Source: Rhodoferax sp. (lineage in GTDB: Bacteria; Pseudomonadota; Gammaproteobacteria; Burkholderiales; Burkholderiaceae_C). From it: DNA of 64,000 nt. The translations under genes and the position numbers were made by a program. Location of the stretch: contig NZ_JAURYQ010000016.1 in the NCBI RefSeq assembly GCF_030653815.1, positions 30,581 to 94,580 of the forward strand. The letters run 5' to 3'. The notes under the pieces are model-generated. The model saw only the letters and a list, made by a program, of their open reading frames with translations. It was not told the origin of the DNA and searched no databases. Positions 17,261 to 29,948 of the stretch are shown one piece after another. Each line of letters starts with the position of its first letter. Position 1 is the first letter of the stretch.

Positions 17261-18123
17261 CCTTTGGCGCGGCTCAAGGCGCGCTCCAATGCCTGTTGCA
17301 CCAGCTTTTCGGTCAATTCCCTGCGGTACACCGCCGTGATGCCCGCGTCGTCCTCGGGCGCCACGGCGGCGCGCACCGCGCGCGCCGCGTCCGCCGCCCA
17401 GGCCGCATTGGCCACCTGGCCGAGCCAGGGGCGCACCATGTCGTCACACGACTGCGGGATGGCACTCACACCGCTCAGTCCCAGGCGCACGCGCACGACG
17501 CGCTCGTCCTGCAGCGCCACGGTGGCGGCCACCGCGACGATGGCGTAGTCGCCATGACGGCGATTGAACAACTGAAAAGACGTGCCCTCATGCACGCTGA
17601 GGGTCGGAAAGTGCACGCAACGGATGATTTCATCGGGCGCCAGCGCCGTCGTCATCGCGGATTGGAAAAAGGCCGATGCCGGCACACGGCGCGACCCGCC
17701 CTGGCGCGCGATCTCGATGTCCGCGCCCAGCGTCATCGCAATCAGCGGGAACTGCGCGGCCGGGTCGGCATGCGCCAGGCTCCCGCCGAGGGTGCCGCGC
17801 TGGCGAATCGCATAATGGCCGATGGTTTTCGCCGCCTGCCCCAGCAAGGGGCAACGGGACTGCACCAGCGCGGAGCCGGCAATCTGTTCGTGCCGGGTCA
17901 GCGCGCCAATGCGCAGAAAAGCACCGCTTTCACGAATGTAGGCGAGCTCCGTCAGGTCATTCAGGTCAATCAGCGCCGACGGCATCGCCAGCCGCATGTT
18001 CAACATCGGCCCCAGGCTCTGGCCACCGGCAATCACCTTGGCATGGCCAGCGCCCGCCGCGAGTTGTTGCAGCGCCTCTTCCAGCGAGCTGGGGCGCAGG
18101 TAGTCGAAGGCAGCGGGTTTCAC
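17257..18123 (-). CDS. FAD-binding subunit of molybdenum hydroxylase (CoxM-like)
   Basis: This 288-residue FAD_binding_5/CO_deh_flav_C protein has the FAD loops AGGQSLGPMLNMRL (residues about 32-45) and TIGHYAIRQRGTLGGSLAHA. A C-terminal LGLSGVSAIPQS region completes the fold. It receives electrons from the 2Fe-2S subunit and passes them to an acceptor, probably quinone. The gene starts 10 bases downstream of the ABC ATPase gene, linking uptake and oxidation in one transcript. Nothing is missing compared with active CoxM homologues. Confidence 0.92.
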   Translation of the reverse strand: MKPAAFDYLRPSSLEEALQQLAAGAGHAKVIAGGQSLGPMLNMRLAMPSALIDLNDLTELAYIRESGAFLRIGALTRHEQIAGSALVQSRCPLLGQAAKTIGHYAIRQRGTLGGSLAHADPAAQFPLIAMTLGADIEIARQGGSRRVPASAFFQSAMTTALAPDEIIRCVHFPTLSVHEGTSFQLFNRRHGDYAIVAVAATVALQDERVVRVRLGLSGVSAIPQSCDDMVRPWLGQVANAAWAADAARAVRAAVAPEDDAGITAVYRRELTEKLVQQALERALSRAKG

Positions 18124-18132
18124 AAACGCGTC

Positions 18133-19230
<1,098 letters not shown>

Positions 19231-19242
19231 GTAGCTACTCCT

Positions 19243-20151
19243 TTAACCTTTGACTGCACCGGCGGTCAGGCCGGAGACGATATAGCGCTCAAACATGATG
19301 GCAACCACCACCGGCGGAACGATGGCGAGCACGCCAGCGGCGTTGATGAACGAGAAACTGATGTTGAAATCCGAGGTGAACGACGCCACCACAATGGGCA
19401 TCGTTTGCGATGCCAGGGTCTGGGTGAACATGAGCGCCAGCAAAAACTCATTCCAGCTGGTGAGGAAGGTAAAAAGAACCACCGCCACCAGCGACGGCAG
19501 GGCCAGCGGCAGGTACACCAGCGTCAGGGTCTGAAAGCGTGAACAGCCATCCACCCGCGCGGCCTTGTCCAAGTCATCGGGCAGGGACTCGAAGTAACCG
19601 GTCAGGATAAAAGCGCTGAACGGCACGGTGATGGCCAGGTAGGTGATGACGAGCGACAGCTTGCTGTCGAGCAAGCCAAGTTGCTGGACAAACAGGAAGA
19701 ACGGCACCACCAGCGCAATGTCCGGAATCACACGGGTCGTGAGCATGAAGTAGATCGAGCCGTCCCGGCCGATGAATCGGATTTTGGCCAGCGCATAGGC
19801 GGCGGGCACACTGACCAGCAGATTGAGAATCACCACCGATACCGCCACCACGAGGCTGTTCCACATGGAAGGGAGCAGGTTTTTGGCCGTGGAGGGAATG
19901 AAGCCCCCGGTTGCGGTGTCACCCTCCTTGCGATTTTCATAGGTCACCACCTTGTCCTTGGCGGTGAAGATCGTCGCAAAATTTTCAAAGGTGGGTTCGT
20001 GGGGTATCCAGTGCGGCGGCACCGAAGTGATCTCGGCTTCCGACTGGAACGACGATGAAACCAGCCAAGCGATGGGCGCCAGCACATACAGCGCAAAGAT
20101 GAGCGAGGCAAAAAAGAGCAGCGCCCGTCTGCCAAGGTGGGGGATCTTCAT
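19243..20151 (-). CDS. CUT1 ABC transporter permease (MalG-like)
   Basis: This 302-residue permease has six predicted membrane segments and the EAA-loop sequence DLDKAARVDGCSRFQTL, which contacts the ATPase. An extended periplasmic insertion between helices 1 and 2 (about residues 35-85) matches the second permease of MalFG-type importers. Its start overlaps the MalF-like stop by four bases (ATGA). It works with the partner permease to form the translocation pore. Confidence 0.91.
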   Translation of the reverse strand: MKIPHLGRRALLFFASLIFALYVLAPIAWLVSSSFQSEAEITSVPPHWIPHEPTFENFATIFTAKDKVVTYENRKEGDTATGGFIPSTAKNLLPSMWNSLVVAVSVVILNLLVSVPAAYALAKIRFIGRDGSIYFMLTTRVIPDIALVVPFFLFVQQLGLLDSKLSLVITYLAITVPFSAFILTGYFESLPDDLDKAARVDGCSRFQTLTLVYLPLALPSLVAVVLFTFLTSWNEFLLALMFTQTLASQTMPIVVASFTSDFNISFSFINAAGVLAIVPPVVVAIMFERYIVSGLTAGAVKG

Positions 20152-21065
20152 AGCTTGCGGCTTGTGCTTCGGATGATGAAAAAGGCGAGGGTAAAGGTGA
20201 CGATCGCCATGATGTAGGCCAGTGCCGCCCCGGTACCAAACGCCAGCTTGCGGAAGGTTTCCACGTAAACTTGCCAGGCCACCACGTGCGATGCGTCGGC
20301 CGGTCCGCCTTCGGTCAGGATGAAAAACAGGTCGAAATGCCGTATCGCCATCATCGTTTCATAAATCATGACCAGGGCAAATCCCGGCGTCAGCGCCGGC
20401 AGGGTGATGTGAATGAAGCGCTGCCACACATTGGCGCCATCGACTTTGGCGGCGCTGTACAAGTCAGCGCGAATCGACTTGAGCGTCACCAACAACAGGA
20501 TGGTTGCCAATGGCACCTCTTTCCAGACGAAAGAGTTGGTGATGAGCAACATGGTCTTGTCGACGTCCCCGAGCATCACCAGGTACTTGTCGATCAGACC
20601 CAGCTGAAACAGGAGGCCATTGAGGGCACCGTAGCCGGAGTCATAAATCCACTTCCACATGAGCCCGTTGGCCACATAGGGAATCGCCCAGGGAATCAAC
20701 AAAATGGCTGACAGGATGCGGCGGCCCCGAAATTCCTCGTTGAGCAGCAAGGCCATCAACATCGCAATCAACATGATGGCCGTCACCGACATCAGGGTAA
20801 ACGAGGTGCTGCGCCCGACCGAATCCCAAAACATCTGGTCCTGGAAGATATGAACATAGTTGTCAAACCAAACGAAGGGCGCGCGGTGCGGACGCGTCAG
20901 CTTGAGGTCAAAGAGGCTGATCCAGAACGAATACAGAATCGGAAAAACCGCCACAGCCATCAAGACGACCATCATGGGCGCAAGAAAAATCATCGCGCTT
21001 TTCTGGTCATACGCACTGACCGGGGTGCCGATCAACCGGCGTAGCCCCTTGCTTTTGTTGCTCAT
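20148..21065 (-). CDS. CUT1 ABC transporter permease (MalF-like)
   Basis: This 305-residue permease has six predicted membrane helices and the EAA loop DLYSAAKVDGANVWQRF. The N-terminal cytoplasmic tail of about 20 residues and short first periplasmic loop fit the UgpA/LacF class rather than enteric MalF. It follows the substrate-binding protein by 63 bases and is coupled to the second permease by an ATGA overlap. I infer import of a polar, sugar-like or glycoside-like compound. Confidence 0.91.
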   Translation of the reverse strand: MSNKSKGLRRLIGTPVSAYDQKSAMIFLAPMMVVLMAVAVFPILYSFWISLFDLKLTRPHRAPFVWFDNYVHIFQDQMFWDSVGRSTSFTLMSVTAIMLIAMLMALLLNEEFRGRRILSAILLIPWAIPYVANGLMWKWIYDSGYGALNGLLFQLGLIDKYLVMLGDVDKTMLLITNSFVWKEVPLATILLLVTLKSIRADLYSAAKVDGANVWQRFIHITLPALTPGFALVMIYETMMAIRHFDLFFILTEGGPADASHVVAWQVYVETFRKLAFGTGAALAYIMAIVTFTLAFFIIRSTSRKL

Positions 21066-21128
21066 CTAATTGCCTCTTTCAGGGTGACTGTCCGGGGGCG
21101 TTTTGCGTCACCCCCGGAACCGCCATAC

Positions 21129-22457
21129 TCAGGACTGCTTGCGCAGGTCGTTCCAGGCCTGGGCCGACTTCTTCAGCGCTTCAGCCGGCGTGATCTTGCC
21201 GATGACGGCCGACTGCCAGGCCGAACCGTTGATCTCGTCCCACTCGCCAAACCAGCGCGTGATGACGTCCTTTTTGCGGGCGAACTGTTGCTGCTTTTCG
21301 AACATGGCTATGTCGGAGTATTTGGCATAGGAGGCCTGGACTTCAGGATCCTTGAACAAGCCTTTCACCGCGAAGCCGGCGCCGATGTCGGCAAAGAGCA
21401 TTTTCTGGAAACGGTACTGGCCTTCGGCCTTGCCGCCATACCATTCAATCAACTTCGCTGCGTTGGCGGCACGCGTTTTGTCGGCAGCGGCCTGCGCCGT
21501 CATGCCGTGAAAACGCATCCATCCCACGGTGGCATGCGAACCACCAGCGCCAGCGGGCATCAGCGCCTGCTTGACACGCCCGGCAATCTGCGACTGCTTG
21601 GGATCGTTGAGGGTGCGGATGCGATAGCGGCTCAGCAGGGCAAACGCATGGTTGCCGGAGCTGAAGGACTTGAGGCCGTTGAGCTCGCCGGTTTCAACGC
21701 AGGCGGGCGAAATGATCTTGTACTTGTTGACGGCATCGACAATCCATTGCAGGGCCTGCACCGCACCCTTTTTCGGATCGCTCATGATGGCCGCGCCGCT
21801 GGCGTCGGTGAAGCCACCACCATGTGAATACACCAGAGCGGTCAGGAATTCGATCAGCCAGCTCTCTCGCGCCATGGGCAACATCATGGGGTATTCGGAA
21901 ATACCGGCCGCCTTGATCTTGAGTGATTGCTGAACCAGTTCGTCCCAGGTCGTTGGCGGCTCCTTGATGCCGGCTTTTTTCAACTTTTCCTCGTCGTAGA
22001 AGAACGCCATGTAGTCGGTGTAATAGCTCAAGCCATATTGCTTGCCTTTGTATTGCATCGATTGCGTGCTGAAGTCATCTGCCTCTGCGTTGTATTTCAT
22101 CAACTCGGGAAAACTGTTGATCGGCGCCAACCAGCCCGCGTCCGCCCACTCAGGCAGCCAGCTGTCGGAAACCCACAAGACATCCAGCGGCGCCTTGCCC
22201 ACAAACTTGGTCACCATGGTGTCGCGGTACTGCGCCCAGGGGGCATTGTTGTAGTTGACCTTGATGCCGGTCTTGGCCTCGAATGCCCCCAGGTGACTCT
22301 TGACGGTATCCACCGCAGCCGACCAGGTGTAAAGGTTCAGGGGCGCAGCCTGCGCATGACCGGGCAGTGACAACAACCCGGATCCAGCCACGCCGGCGGA
22401 GGCAGTCATTTTTAAAAAATCACGACGACTCGAACCTTCTGTCCATATATTGCTCAT
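21129..22457 (-). CDS. Extracellular solute-binding protein, family 1 (CUT1), Tat-exported
   Basis: This is a 442-residue binding protein. The start at 22457 is preceded by AGGAGAAGGA and gives MSNIWTEGSSRRDFLKMTAS, a twin-arginine signal followed by cleavage near AQA. An upstream in-frame Met lacks such a site. The mature part has the type 1 periplasmic-binding fold with Trp-rich ligand regions. It is the first gene of the ABC/molybdenum-hydroxylase operon, lying about 110 bases downstream of a perfect 18-base palindrome thought to bind the TetR regulator. Tat export of a solute receptor is uncommon but known in proteobacteria. Confidence 0.9.
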   Translation of the reverse strand: MSNIWTEGSSRRDFLKMTASAGVAGSGLLSLPGHAQAAPLNLYTWSAAVDTVKSHLGAFEAKTGIKVNYNNAPWAQYRDTMVTKFVGKAPLDVLWVSDSWLPEWADAGWLAPINSFPELMKYNAEADDFSTQSMQYKGKQYGLSYYTDYMAFFYDEEKLKKAGIKEPPTTWDELVQQSLKIKAAGISEYPMMLPMARESWLIEFLTALVYSHGGGFTDASGAAIMSDPKKGAVQALQWIVDAVNKYKIISPACVETGELNGLKSFSSGNHAFALLSRYRIRTLNDPKQSQIAGRVKQALMPAGAGGSHATVGWMRFHGMTAQAAADKTRAANAAKLIEWYGGKAEGQYRFQKMLFADIGAGFAVKGLFKDPEVQASYAKYSDIAMFEKQQQFARKKDVITRWFGEWDEINGSAWQSAVIGKITPAEALKKSAQAWNDLRKQS

Positions 22458-22568
22458 ATTTCCTTCTCCTAAGTTGATGGCCACAGCACGTCCAATGGCT
22501 GCGTGTTATCGATCAGAGTGACGCCCACCGTCAGACTGAACCGCGTTCATTGTTACGTCAATTTTTTA

Positions 22569-22586
22569 TATCGTCAATTGACGATA
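22569..22586. promoter_or_regulatory. Perfect 18-base palindrome, candidate TetR operator (site 1)
   Basis: TATCGTCAATTGACGATA is self-complementary over all 18 bases and lies upstream of the binding-protein gene. The 232-base interval 22458-22688 holds this operator and presumably the operon promoter; I see no gene in it. A near copy occurs beside the TetR gene at 23071. Confidence 0.65.
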
Positions 22587-22688
22587 ACCCTAACGTACGT
22601 GCACAACTATTCGGCAAATCAGACCAAGCATTTTGCGTGCCAGGGTTGTTGCACCCTGCCGGTGCAGGCAAGCCTGGCACGGACTGCC

Positions 22689-23000
22689 TCACTGGATCGG
22701 CGAAAAACCCACGGGATTGAGAAACACGCTTTCCTGATGCACAAGATAGGGCAGGATTGAGGGCACAAAGGCCATCCACTCGGCGTCTTGAGCCATCTTG
22801 GTGCGCTGGGCGCTGCGGTGCGCAAAATCATCATACGCCCAAAGAAACACCACGGAATTCAAGACCCCGGACTCCTTGGTCCAGCAGCCGACCAATTTGG
22901 CGTAACGCGTGATGATGTGCAAGCCATTGGCCTGGTAAATTTTCAGGAACTCAGGTGCTTTTCCCGCCTGGATCTGGTAGGTGCGCATTTCTAGAATCAT
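22689..23000 (-). CDS. NIPSNAP family protein
   Basis: This 103-residue single-domain NIPSNAP (dimeric alpha/beta-barrel) protein begins MILEMRTYQIQAGKAPEFLK and contains the family segment VVFLWAYDDFAHR. The ATG follows GGAG by seven bases. Bacterial NIPSNAP proteins often accompany catabolic operons, but their biochemical role is poorly known. It is encoded between two copies of the putative TetR operator and reads in the same direction as the ABC/molybdenum-hydroxylase operon, so it is probably co-regulated with it. Confidence 0.85.
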   Translation of the reverse strand: MILEMRTYQIQAGKAPEFLKIYQANGLHIITRYAKLVGCWTKESGVLNSVVFLWAYDDFAHRSAQRTKMAQDAEWMAFVPSILPYLVHQESVFLNPVGFSPIQ

Positions 23001-23070
23001 GATTTTTCTCCAGCTATATGAAGGGTTCGGGGTACCCTGGGGTACTCTTTAGAATGGTCGCATTTCACTC

Positions 23071-23088
23071 ATCGTCAACTGAAGATAT
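23071..23088. promoter_or_regulatory. Degenerate palindrome, candidate TetR operator (site 2)
   Basis: ATCGTCAACTGAAGATAT matches the 18-base palindrome at 22569 with two differences over a 17-base alignment. It lies in the divergent region between the NIPSNAP gene (start 23000) and the TetR gene (start 23131), as expected for autoregulation. Confidence 0.6.
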
Positions 23089-23130
23089 ATTTTGCCATTA
23101 AAGTAAGACTCTTTTTAATTTGAACCTCTT

Positions 23131-23826
23131 ATGCGCGCCAAATCAGACCACCTAAGCACCCTGCGTCAAAAGTCCGCAAGCAGCGCGCCAAAAGGCAAGG
23201 GCAGGCGCGTCACGGTGCGCATGCCTGCGGCGGAGCGTCGTGAACAGATATTGAAAAAAGCCTTCGAATTCTTCGCGGAATACGGATTGACCGCCCAAAC
23301 ACGCGCGCTGGCTGAATCCTGCGGGGTATCACAACGGCTGCTCTACAGCATCTTCCCCAACAAGGCAGCATTGATCAACGCCGTGTACGAGACGGGCATT
23401 GCCGGTGTCTTCAAGGCGGTGTGGTTTGTGCAACTCCAGGACCGCAGCAAGCCCATCGAACAGCGTCTCAAGGATTTTTATTGCGAGTACTACGATACCG
23501 TCCTGACGCGCAGCTGGATGCGCTTGTTTCTGTACGCCTCACTGGCGGAGGTTGAGATGGCGCCCACCTACATCGCCTCCATCATCAAACATCTTCTGGA
23601 CACCATCATGAAGGAAGCACTGCACGAAGCCGGTTTGACATCTCCTCCCAGCCAGGCCCAAGCCGAAATCCAGGAAATTTGCTGGATTCTGCACGGCGCC
23701 ATTTCCCACCTGGCCATACGGCGGCATATTTACCGCGACCAGACGGACATCAAGGTGAACAAGGTGATCGCCTTGCAAGTCCATTCATTTCTCGCGGGAC
23801 TGAAGAGTGTCGTCCCGCAAGCGTGA
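23131..23826 (+). CDS. TetR/AcrR family regulator
   Basis: This 231-residue regulator has an unusually long basic N-terminal extension (residues 1-35, rich in Lys/Arg). A TetR helix-turn-helix follows (about 36-82, with AESCGVSQRLLYSIFPNKAAL), then a ligand-binding helical domain. It is transcribed divergently from the NIPSNAP gene. The repeated palindrome in front of its own gene and of the ABC operon makes it the obvious repressor of the whole cluster. It should sense the transported compound or a product of it. The class of ligand cannot be read from the sequence. Confidence 0.88.
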   Translation: MRAKSDHLSTLRQKSASSAPKGKGRRVTVRMPAAERREQILKKAFEFFAEYGLTAQTRALAESCGVSQRLLYSIFPNKAALINAVYETGIAGVFKAVWFVQLQDRSKPIEQRLKDFYCEYYDTVLTRSWMRLFLYASLAEVEMAPTYIASIIKHLLDTIMKEALHEAGLTSPPSQAQAEIQEICWILHGAISHLAIRRHIYRDQTDIKVNKVIALQVHSFLAGLKSVVPQA

Positions 23827-23858
23827 GCATTGCATGCGCCCGTTTTCAACCAGCCTGC

Positions 23859-24896
23859 TCAGGCGTAGCGCGCCGCCATCACGTCGAGGTGGATCGGCTT
23901 GATCTTTGAACCCATACCGGCGCAGCCAAAGGCCTCGAAGCGCAGTTTGCAGATGCCCATGGCGGCCTTGCGGGCTGCAATCAGCGCCTTGCGCGGGTCG
24001 AATTCGCTCGGGTTCTGGGCAAAGCTCTGGCGCATGGCGCCGGTCATGGCCAGGCGGATGTCGGTGTCGATGTTGACCTTGCGCACTCCGCTCTGGATGC
24101 CGCGCTGGATTTCTTCCACCGGCACGCCGTAGGTTTCCTTCAGGTCGCCACCGAACTGGCGGATGATGGCCAGCCACTCCTGCGGCACCGAGCTTGAGCC
24201 GTGCATGACCAGGTGGGTGTTGGGAATTTGCGCATGGATTTGCGCAATGCGGTCGATCGCCAGAATGTCGCCGGTGGGCTTGCGCGTGAACTTGTAGGCG
24301 CCATGACTGGTGCCAATCGCAATGGCCAGCGCGTCAACGCCGGTTTTTTCCACGAAGTCTTTGGCCTGCACCGGGTCGGTTAGCATTTGGTCATGGCTGA
24401 GTTTGCCCTCGGCGCCAATGCCGTCTTCCTCACCCGCGTCACCGGTTTCCAGGCTGCCCAGGCAACCCAGTTCGCCTTCGACCGACACCCCCACGGCGTG
24501 CGACATCTCGCAGACACGGCGCGTGACATCCACGTTGTACTCGTAGCTGGAGGGTGTCTTGCCGTCCGCCAGCAGCGAGCCGTCCATCATGACGCTGGTG
24601 AAACCCGAGCGAATCGACTGCTGGCACACCGCAGCGGAGGTGCCATGGTCCTGGTGCATCACCACCGGAATGTCGGGGTAGGACTCCACCGCGGCCAGCA
24701 CCATGTGGCGCAGGTAGGCTTCACCGGCGTACTTGCGGGCGCCGGCACTGGCCTGCAGGATCACCGGGCTGTCGGTGGCCGCAGCCGCTTCCATGATGGC
24801 CTGAATCTGCTCCAGGTTGTTGACGTTGAAGGCGGGCACGCCATAAGCATTTTCAGCGGCGTGGTCGAGCATTTGACGAAGGGAAACAAAGGCCAT
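23859..24896 (-). CDS. cbbA: Class II fructose-1,6-bisphosphate aldolase (Calvin subtype)
   Basis: This 345-residue class IIB (Calvin type) aldolase has the zinc-site motifs [10 protein letters not shown] and [25 protein letters not shown], and a C-terminal [11 protein letters not shown]. It condenses dihydroxyacetone phosphate with glyceraldehyde 3-phosphate or erythrose 4-phosphate in carbon fixation and also works in glycolysis. It is the last gene of the minus-strand cbb operon and is convergent with the TetR gene 33 bases away. A gap of about 115 bases separates it from pgk, so a separate internal promoter is possible. Confidence 0.94.
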   Translation of the reverse strand: MAFVSLRQMLDHAAENAYGVPAFNVNNLEQIQAIMEAAAATDSPVILQASAGARKYAGEAYLRHMVLAAVESYPDIPVVMHQDHGTSAAVCQQSIRSGFTSVMMDGSLLADGKTPSSYEYNVDVTRRVCEMSHAVGVSVEGELGCLGSLETGDAGEEDGIGAEGKLSHDQMLTDPVQAKDFVEKTGVDALAIAIGTSHGAYKFTRKPTGDILAIDRIAQIHAQIPNTHLVMHGSSSVPQEWLAIIRQFGGDLKETYGVPVEEIQRGIQSGVRKVNIDTDIRLAMTGAMRQSFAQNPSEFDPRKALIAARKAAMGICKLRFEAFGCAGMGSKIKPIHLDVMAARYA

Positions 24897-25011
24897 GGTG
24901 ATCTCCTGGTGGTTTTAGAAAATAGCAGTCCAGCCCACGCACTGGGTGCGTGAGTTGGTAGGAATGATTTGGGCGGGCTTTGGACCCTGTGGGGCGGACT
25001 ACCCCAAAAAC

Positions 25012-26205
25012 CTAGCCCGCGGCGCGCTTTTGCAGAATCTCGAAGGCGGGCAGGGTTTTGCCTTCGAGCACTTCCAGAAAAGCGCCGCCACCGGTGCTGA
25101 TGTAACCGATGTCTTTCTCGATGCCGTACTTGGCAATGGCCGCGAGCGTGTCGCCGCCACCGGCAATGCTGAACGCCGCTGACTCGGCAATGGCGTGGGC
25201 GATGACCTTGGTGCCGTTCTCAAAAGCGGCAAACTCGAACACGCCCACCGGGCCGTTCCAGACAATGGTGCCGGCCTTCTTGAGCTGCTCGGCCAGCTTG
25301 GCCGCGGTGACCGGGCCAATGTCCAGAATCAGGTCATCTTCGGCCACGTCCGTGGCGGCCTTGACGGTGGCCACCGCATCGGCGGCAAAGGTTTTGGCGG
25401 TGACCACATCGGTCGGGATAGGCACCTCGGCGCCGCGTGCCTTCATGGCCTCAATCACGGCTTTGGCATCGCCCACCAGGCTGGGCTCGGCCAGGCTTTT
25501 GCCAATGCTCAGACCGGAGGCCAGCATGAAGGTGTTGGCGATGCCGCCGCCCACAATGAGCTGGTCGACGTTTTTGGCGAGCGCCTGCAAAATAGTGAGC
25601 TTGCTCGACACCTTGGAGCCAGCGACGATGGCCACCAGCGGGCGCTTGGGGTTGGCCAGGGCTTGGTTGATGGCATCGATCTCGGCGGCCAGCAGGGGAC
25701 CGGCGCAGGCAATGGGGGCAAACTGGGCAATGCCGTAGGTCGTGCCTTCGGCGCGGTGCGCGGTGCCAAAGGCGTCGTGCACAAAGACATCGCACAGGGC
25801 GGCGAGTTTTTTGGCCAGCTCGGGCGCGTTTTTCTTTTCGCCGACGTTGACGCGGCAGTTTTCCAGCAGCACGATCTGGCCCGGCTTGACGTCGACACCA
25901 TCGACCCAGTTGGCCACCAGCGGCACCTCGCGACCCAGCAGTTCGCCGAGCCGCTTGGCCACCGGCGCCAGCGAGTCTTCGGGCTTGAAGGCGCCCTCGG
26001 TCGGGCGGCCCAGGTGGCTGGTCACCATGACGGCGGCACCGGCATCGAGTGCCATCTGAATGCAGGGCACGCTGGCGCGGATGCGGGTGTCTTCGGTGAT
26101 GTTGCCGGCATCGTCCTGCGGCACGTTGAGGTCGGCGCGGATAAACACCCGCTTGCCCGTGGCAAAACCGCTGGCAATCACATCGGCAAAACGTAAAACT
26201 TTCAT
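25012..26205 (-). CDS. pgk: Phosphoglycerate kinase
   Basis: This 397-residue enzyme begins MKVLRFADV and carries the substrate segments [10 protein letters not shown] and [10 protein letters not shown]. The nucleotide motif is KVSSKL, and the C-terminal [18 protein letters not shown] blocks are present. The start at 26205 is set by AGGAG 10 bases upstream; a longer in-frame extension is not supported. It phosphorylates 3-phosphoglycerate for reduction in the Calvin cycle. The glyceraldehyde-3-phosphate dehydrogenase gene (cbbG) that usually precedes pgk in betaproteobacterial cbb operons is absent. Confidence 0.95.
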   Translation of the reverse strand: MKVLRFADVIASGFATGKRVFIRADLNVPQDDAGNITEDTRIRASVPCIQMALDAGAAVMVTSHLGRPTEGAFKPEDSLAPVAKRLGELLGREVPLVANWVDGVDVKPGQIVLLENCRVNVGEKKNAPELAKKLAALCDVFVHDAFGTAHRAEGTTYGIAQFAPIACAGPLLAAEIDAINQALANPKRPLVAIVAGSKVSSKLTILQALAKNVDQLIVGGGIANTFMLASGLSIGKSLAEPSLVGDAKAVIEAMKARGAEVPIPTDVVTAKTFAADAVATVKAATDVAEDDLILDIGPVTAAKLAEQLKKAGTIVWNGPVGVFEFAAFENGTKVIAHAIAESAAFSIAGGGDTLAAIAKYGIEKDIGYISTGGGAFLEVLEGKTLPAFEILQKRAAG

Positions 26206-26248
26206 GGTGACTTCACTCCTTGTTAAGTCGCTATTTTCAATCCAAAAA

Positions 26249-26935
26249 TCAAAGGGGGCCTGATGCCGGCAAGAATGAAAAATCGGCAATCACCCGGTCG
26301 GGTGCACAGGCTTCAATGGGCTGGCCCATGTTGTAGCCGTAGGGCAGTAACCACACTGCCACACCCGCGTTGCGCGCGGTGGCGGCGTCGATGCTGGAGT
26401 CGCCGACAAACAGGGTGCGCTCGCGGGCCACGCCAAATTTTTCCAGGCAGTGCACCACGCCCACCGGGTCCGGCTTTTTGGTGACAAAGCTGTCGCCACT
26501 GACCACCTCATCAAACAAGGGCCAAAGTTGGTGTGCATCCAGCACCACCCGGGTGTAGCGGCTTTCCTTGTTGGTCACCACCGCCAGCTTGACACCCTGC
26601 GCGCGCAAACTGTGCAGGGTCTCGCGCACCTGCGGGTACAGGTGGCTACGGCTGCCGCAGCGCTGCTGGTAAAAACCGTCGTAGACCGGCACCATGGTTT
26701 GCAGCAACTCGCTGGCGCGCACCGCCTCTACCGTCATGCCGCTGCGGTCAGCAACAGCCTGCACCAGCAGCGTCAGGGTGCCGTGGCCAATCCAGTCGTT
26801 GACTTGCTGCTGCGTCACCAGCGACAGCTTGAAATGGCCCAGGGTGTCGTTGACCGCGTCCATGATCTCGGGCGCGGTCTCCACCAGCGTGCCGTCCAGG
26901 TCAAACAGCATGAGGTCGTAGGGGCGGTTCGTCAT
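26249..26935 (-). CDS. cbbZ: Phosphoglycolate phosphatase
   Basis: This 228-residue HAD phosphatase has motif [11 protein letters not shown], motif [13 protein letters not shown] (the N of VTN), the conserved KKPDP lysine and motif [17 protein letters not shown]. It dephosphorylates 2-phosphoglycolate, the toxic product of RuBisCO oxygenation; it is needed because form II RuBisCO discriminates poorly against O2. It lies between transketolase (12 bases) and pgk (43 bases) on the same strand, the usual cbbTZ order. Confidence 0.92.
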   Translation of the reverse strand: MTNRPYDLMLFDLDGTLVETAPEIMDAVNDTLGHFKLSLVTQQQVNDWIGHGTLTLLVQAVADRSGMTVEAVRASELLQTMVPVYDGFYQQRCGSRSHLYPQVRETLHSLRAQGVKLAVVTNKESRYTRVVLDAHQLWPLFDEVVSGDSFVTKKPDPVGVVHCLEKFGVARERTLFVGDSSIDAATARNAGVAVWLLPYGYNMGQPIEACAPDRVIADFSFLPASGPL

Positions 26936-26947
26936 CGGGCGCGGTCC

Positions 26948-29017
<2,070 letters not shown>

Positions 29018-29047
29018 GATTTTTTATTCAGTTGGGGACAGAGCTGA

Positions 29048-29923
29048 TTATTGTGATTTCTTCTGCCGCTCCATCATGCGCCAGACGAAGGGCGTGAAGA
29101 TGAGTTGCATGGCCAGCTCCATTTTGCCGCCGGGCACCACGATGGTGTTGGCACGGCTCATGAAACTGTCGTTGATCATGTTGCGCAGGTACTGGAAATC
29201 GATGCCCTTGGGGTTGGCAAAACGGATCACCACCATGCTCTCGTCGGCACTCGGGATGTCACGCGCAATGAACGGGTTGCTGGTATCGACCATCGGCACG
29301 CGCTGGAAGTTGACATGGGTGTGCATGAACTGCGGGCAGATGTAGTTCACATAGTCGGGCATGCGGCGCAGGATGGTGTCGGTGACGGCTTCGGTACTGT
29401 AGCCGCGCTGCTTTTTGTCGCGGTAAAGCTTCTGGATCCACTCCAGGTTGATCACTGGCACCACACCAATCAGCAGGTCGGGGTGCTGGGCGATGTTGAC
29501 CTCGGGGGTCACCACGGCGCCATGCAGGCCCTCATAAAACAGCAGGTCGGTCTTGGCCGGCACGTCTTCCCAGGGCGTGAAGGTGCCGGGATCCTGCTTG
29601 TAAGGCGCAGCTTCGTCATGGTCATGCAGGTACTTGCGGCGCTTGCCGGTGCCAGTGGTGGCGTAATCGCGAAACAGCGCTTCCAGCTCGGCGAACAGGT
29701 TGTTTTCAGGGCCAAAGTGGCTGAAGTTCTTGTTGCCGGCGGCCTCGGCTTCGGCCGCCTTGAGCTTCATGGCCTTGCGGTCATAGCGGTGAAAGCTGTC
29801 ACCTTCGATCACCGCCGCACTGATGCTCTCACGGCGAAAAATGTTCTCGAAGGTGCGGGTCACCGAGGTGGTGCCGGCACCGCTGGAGCCGGTGATGGCA
29901 ATGATGGGGTGGCGAATGGACAT
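29048..29923 (-). CDS. cbbP: Phosphoribulokinase (class I)
   Basis: This 291-residue bacterial class I PRK has P-loop GSSGAGTT (residues 12-19), the EGDSFHRYDR substrate segment and EGLHGAVV. It phosphorylates ribulose 5-phosphate to ribulose 1,5-bisphosphate. Together with cbbM it defines a working Calvin cycle. The gene is flanked by fbp (25 bases) and tkt (30 bases). Proteobacterial class I PRKs are commonly activated by NADH and inhibited by AMP, which would match the heterotrophic-autotrophic switching suggested by the genome content. Confidence 0.95.
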   Translation of the reverse strand: MSIRHPIIAITGSSGAGTTSVTRTFENIFRRESISAAVIEGDSFHRYDRKAMKLKAAEAEAAGNKNFSHFGPENNLFAELEALFRDYATTGTGKRRKYLHDHDEAAPYKQDPGTFTPWEDVPAKTDLLFYEGLHGAVVTPEVNIAQHPDLLIGVVPVINLEWIQKLYRDKKQRGYSTEAVTDTILRRMPDYVNYICPQFMHTHVNFQRVPMVDTSNPFIARDIPSADESMVVIRFANPKGIDFQYLRNMINDSFMSRANTIVVPGGKMELAMQLIFTPFVWRMMERQKKSQ

Positions 29924-29948
29924 GGCTTAAGTCTCCTAATGATAAAAA

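Noticed and set aside
14389..18123. Aerobic CO dehydrogenase (coxMSL)
   Set aside because: Subunit order and accessory genes match, but the large subunit lacks the cysteine-containing AYxCSFR loop needed for the Mo-Cu site.
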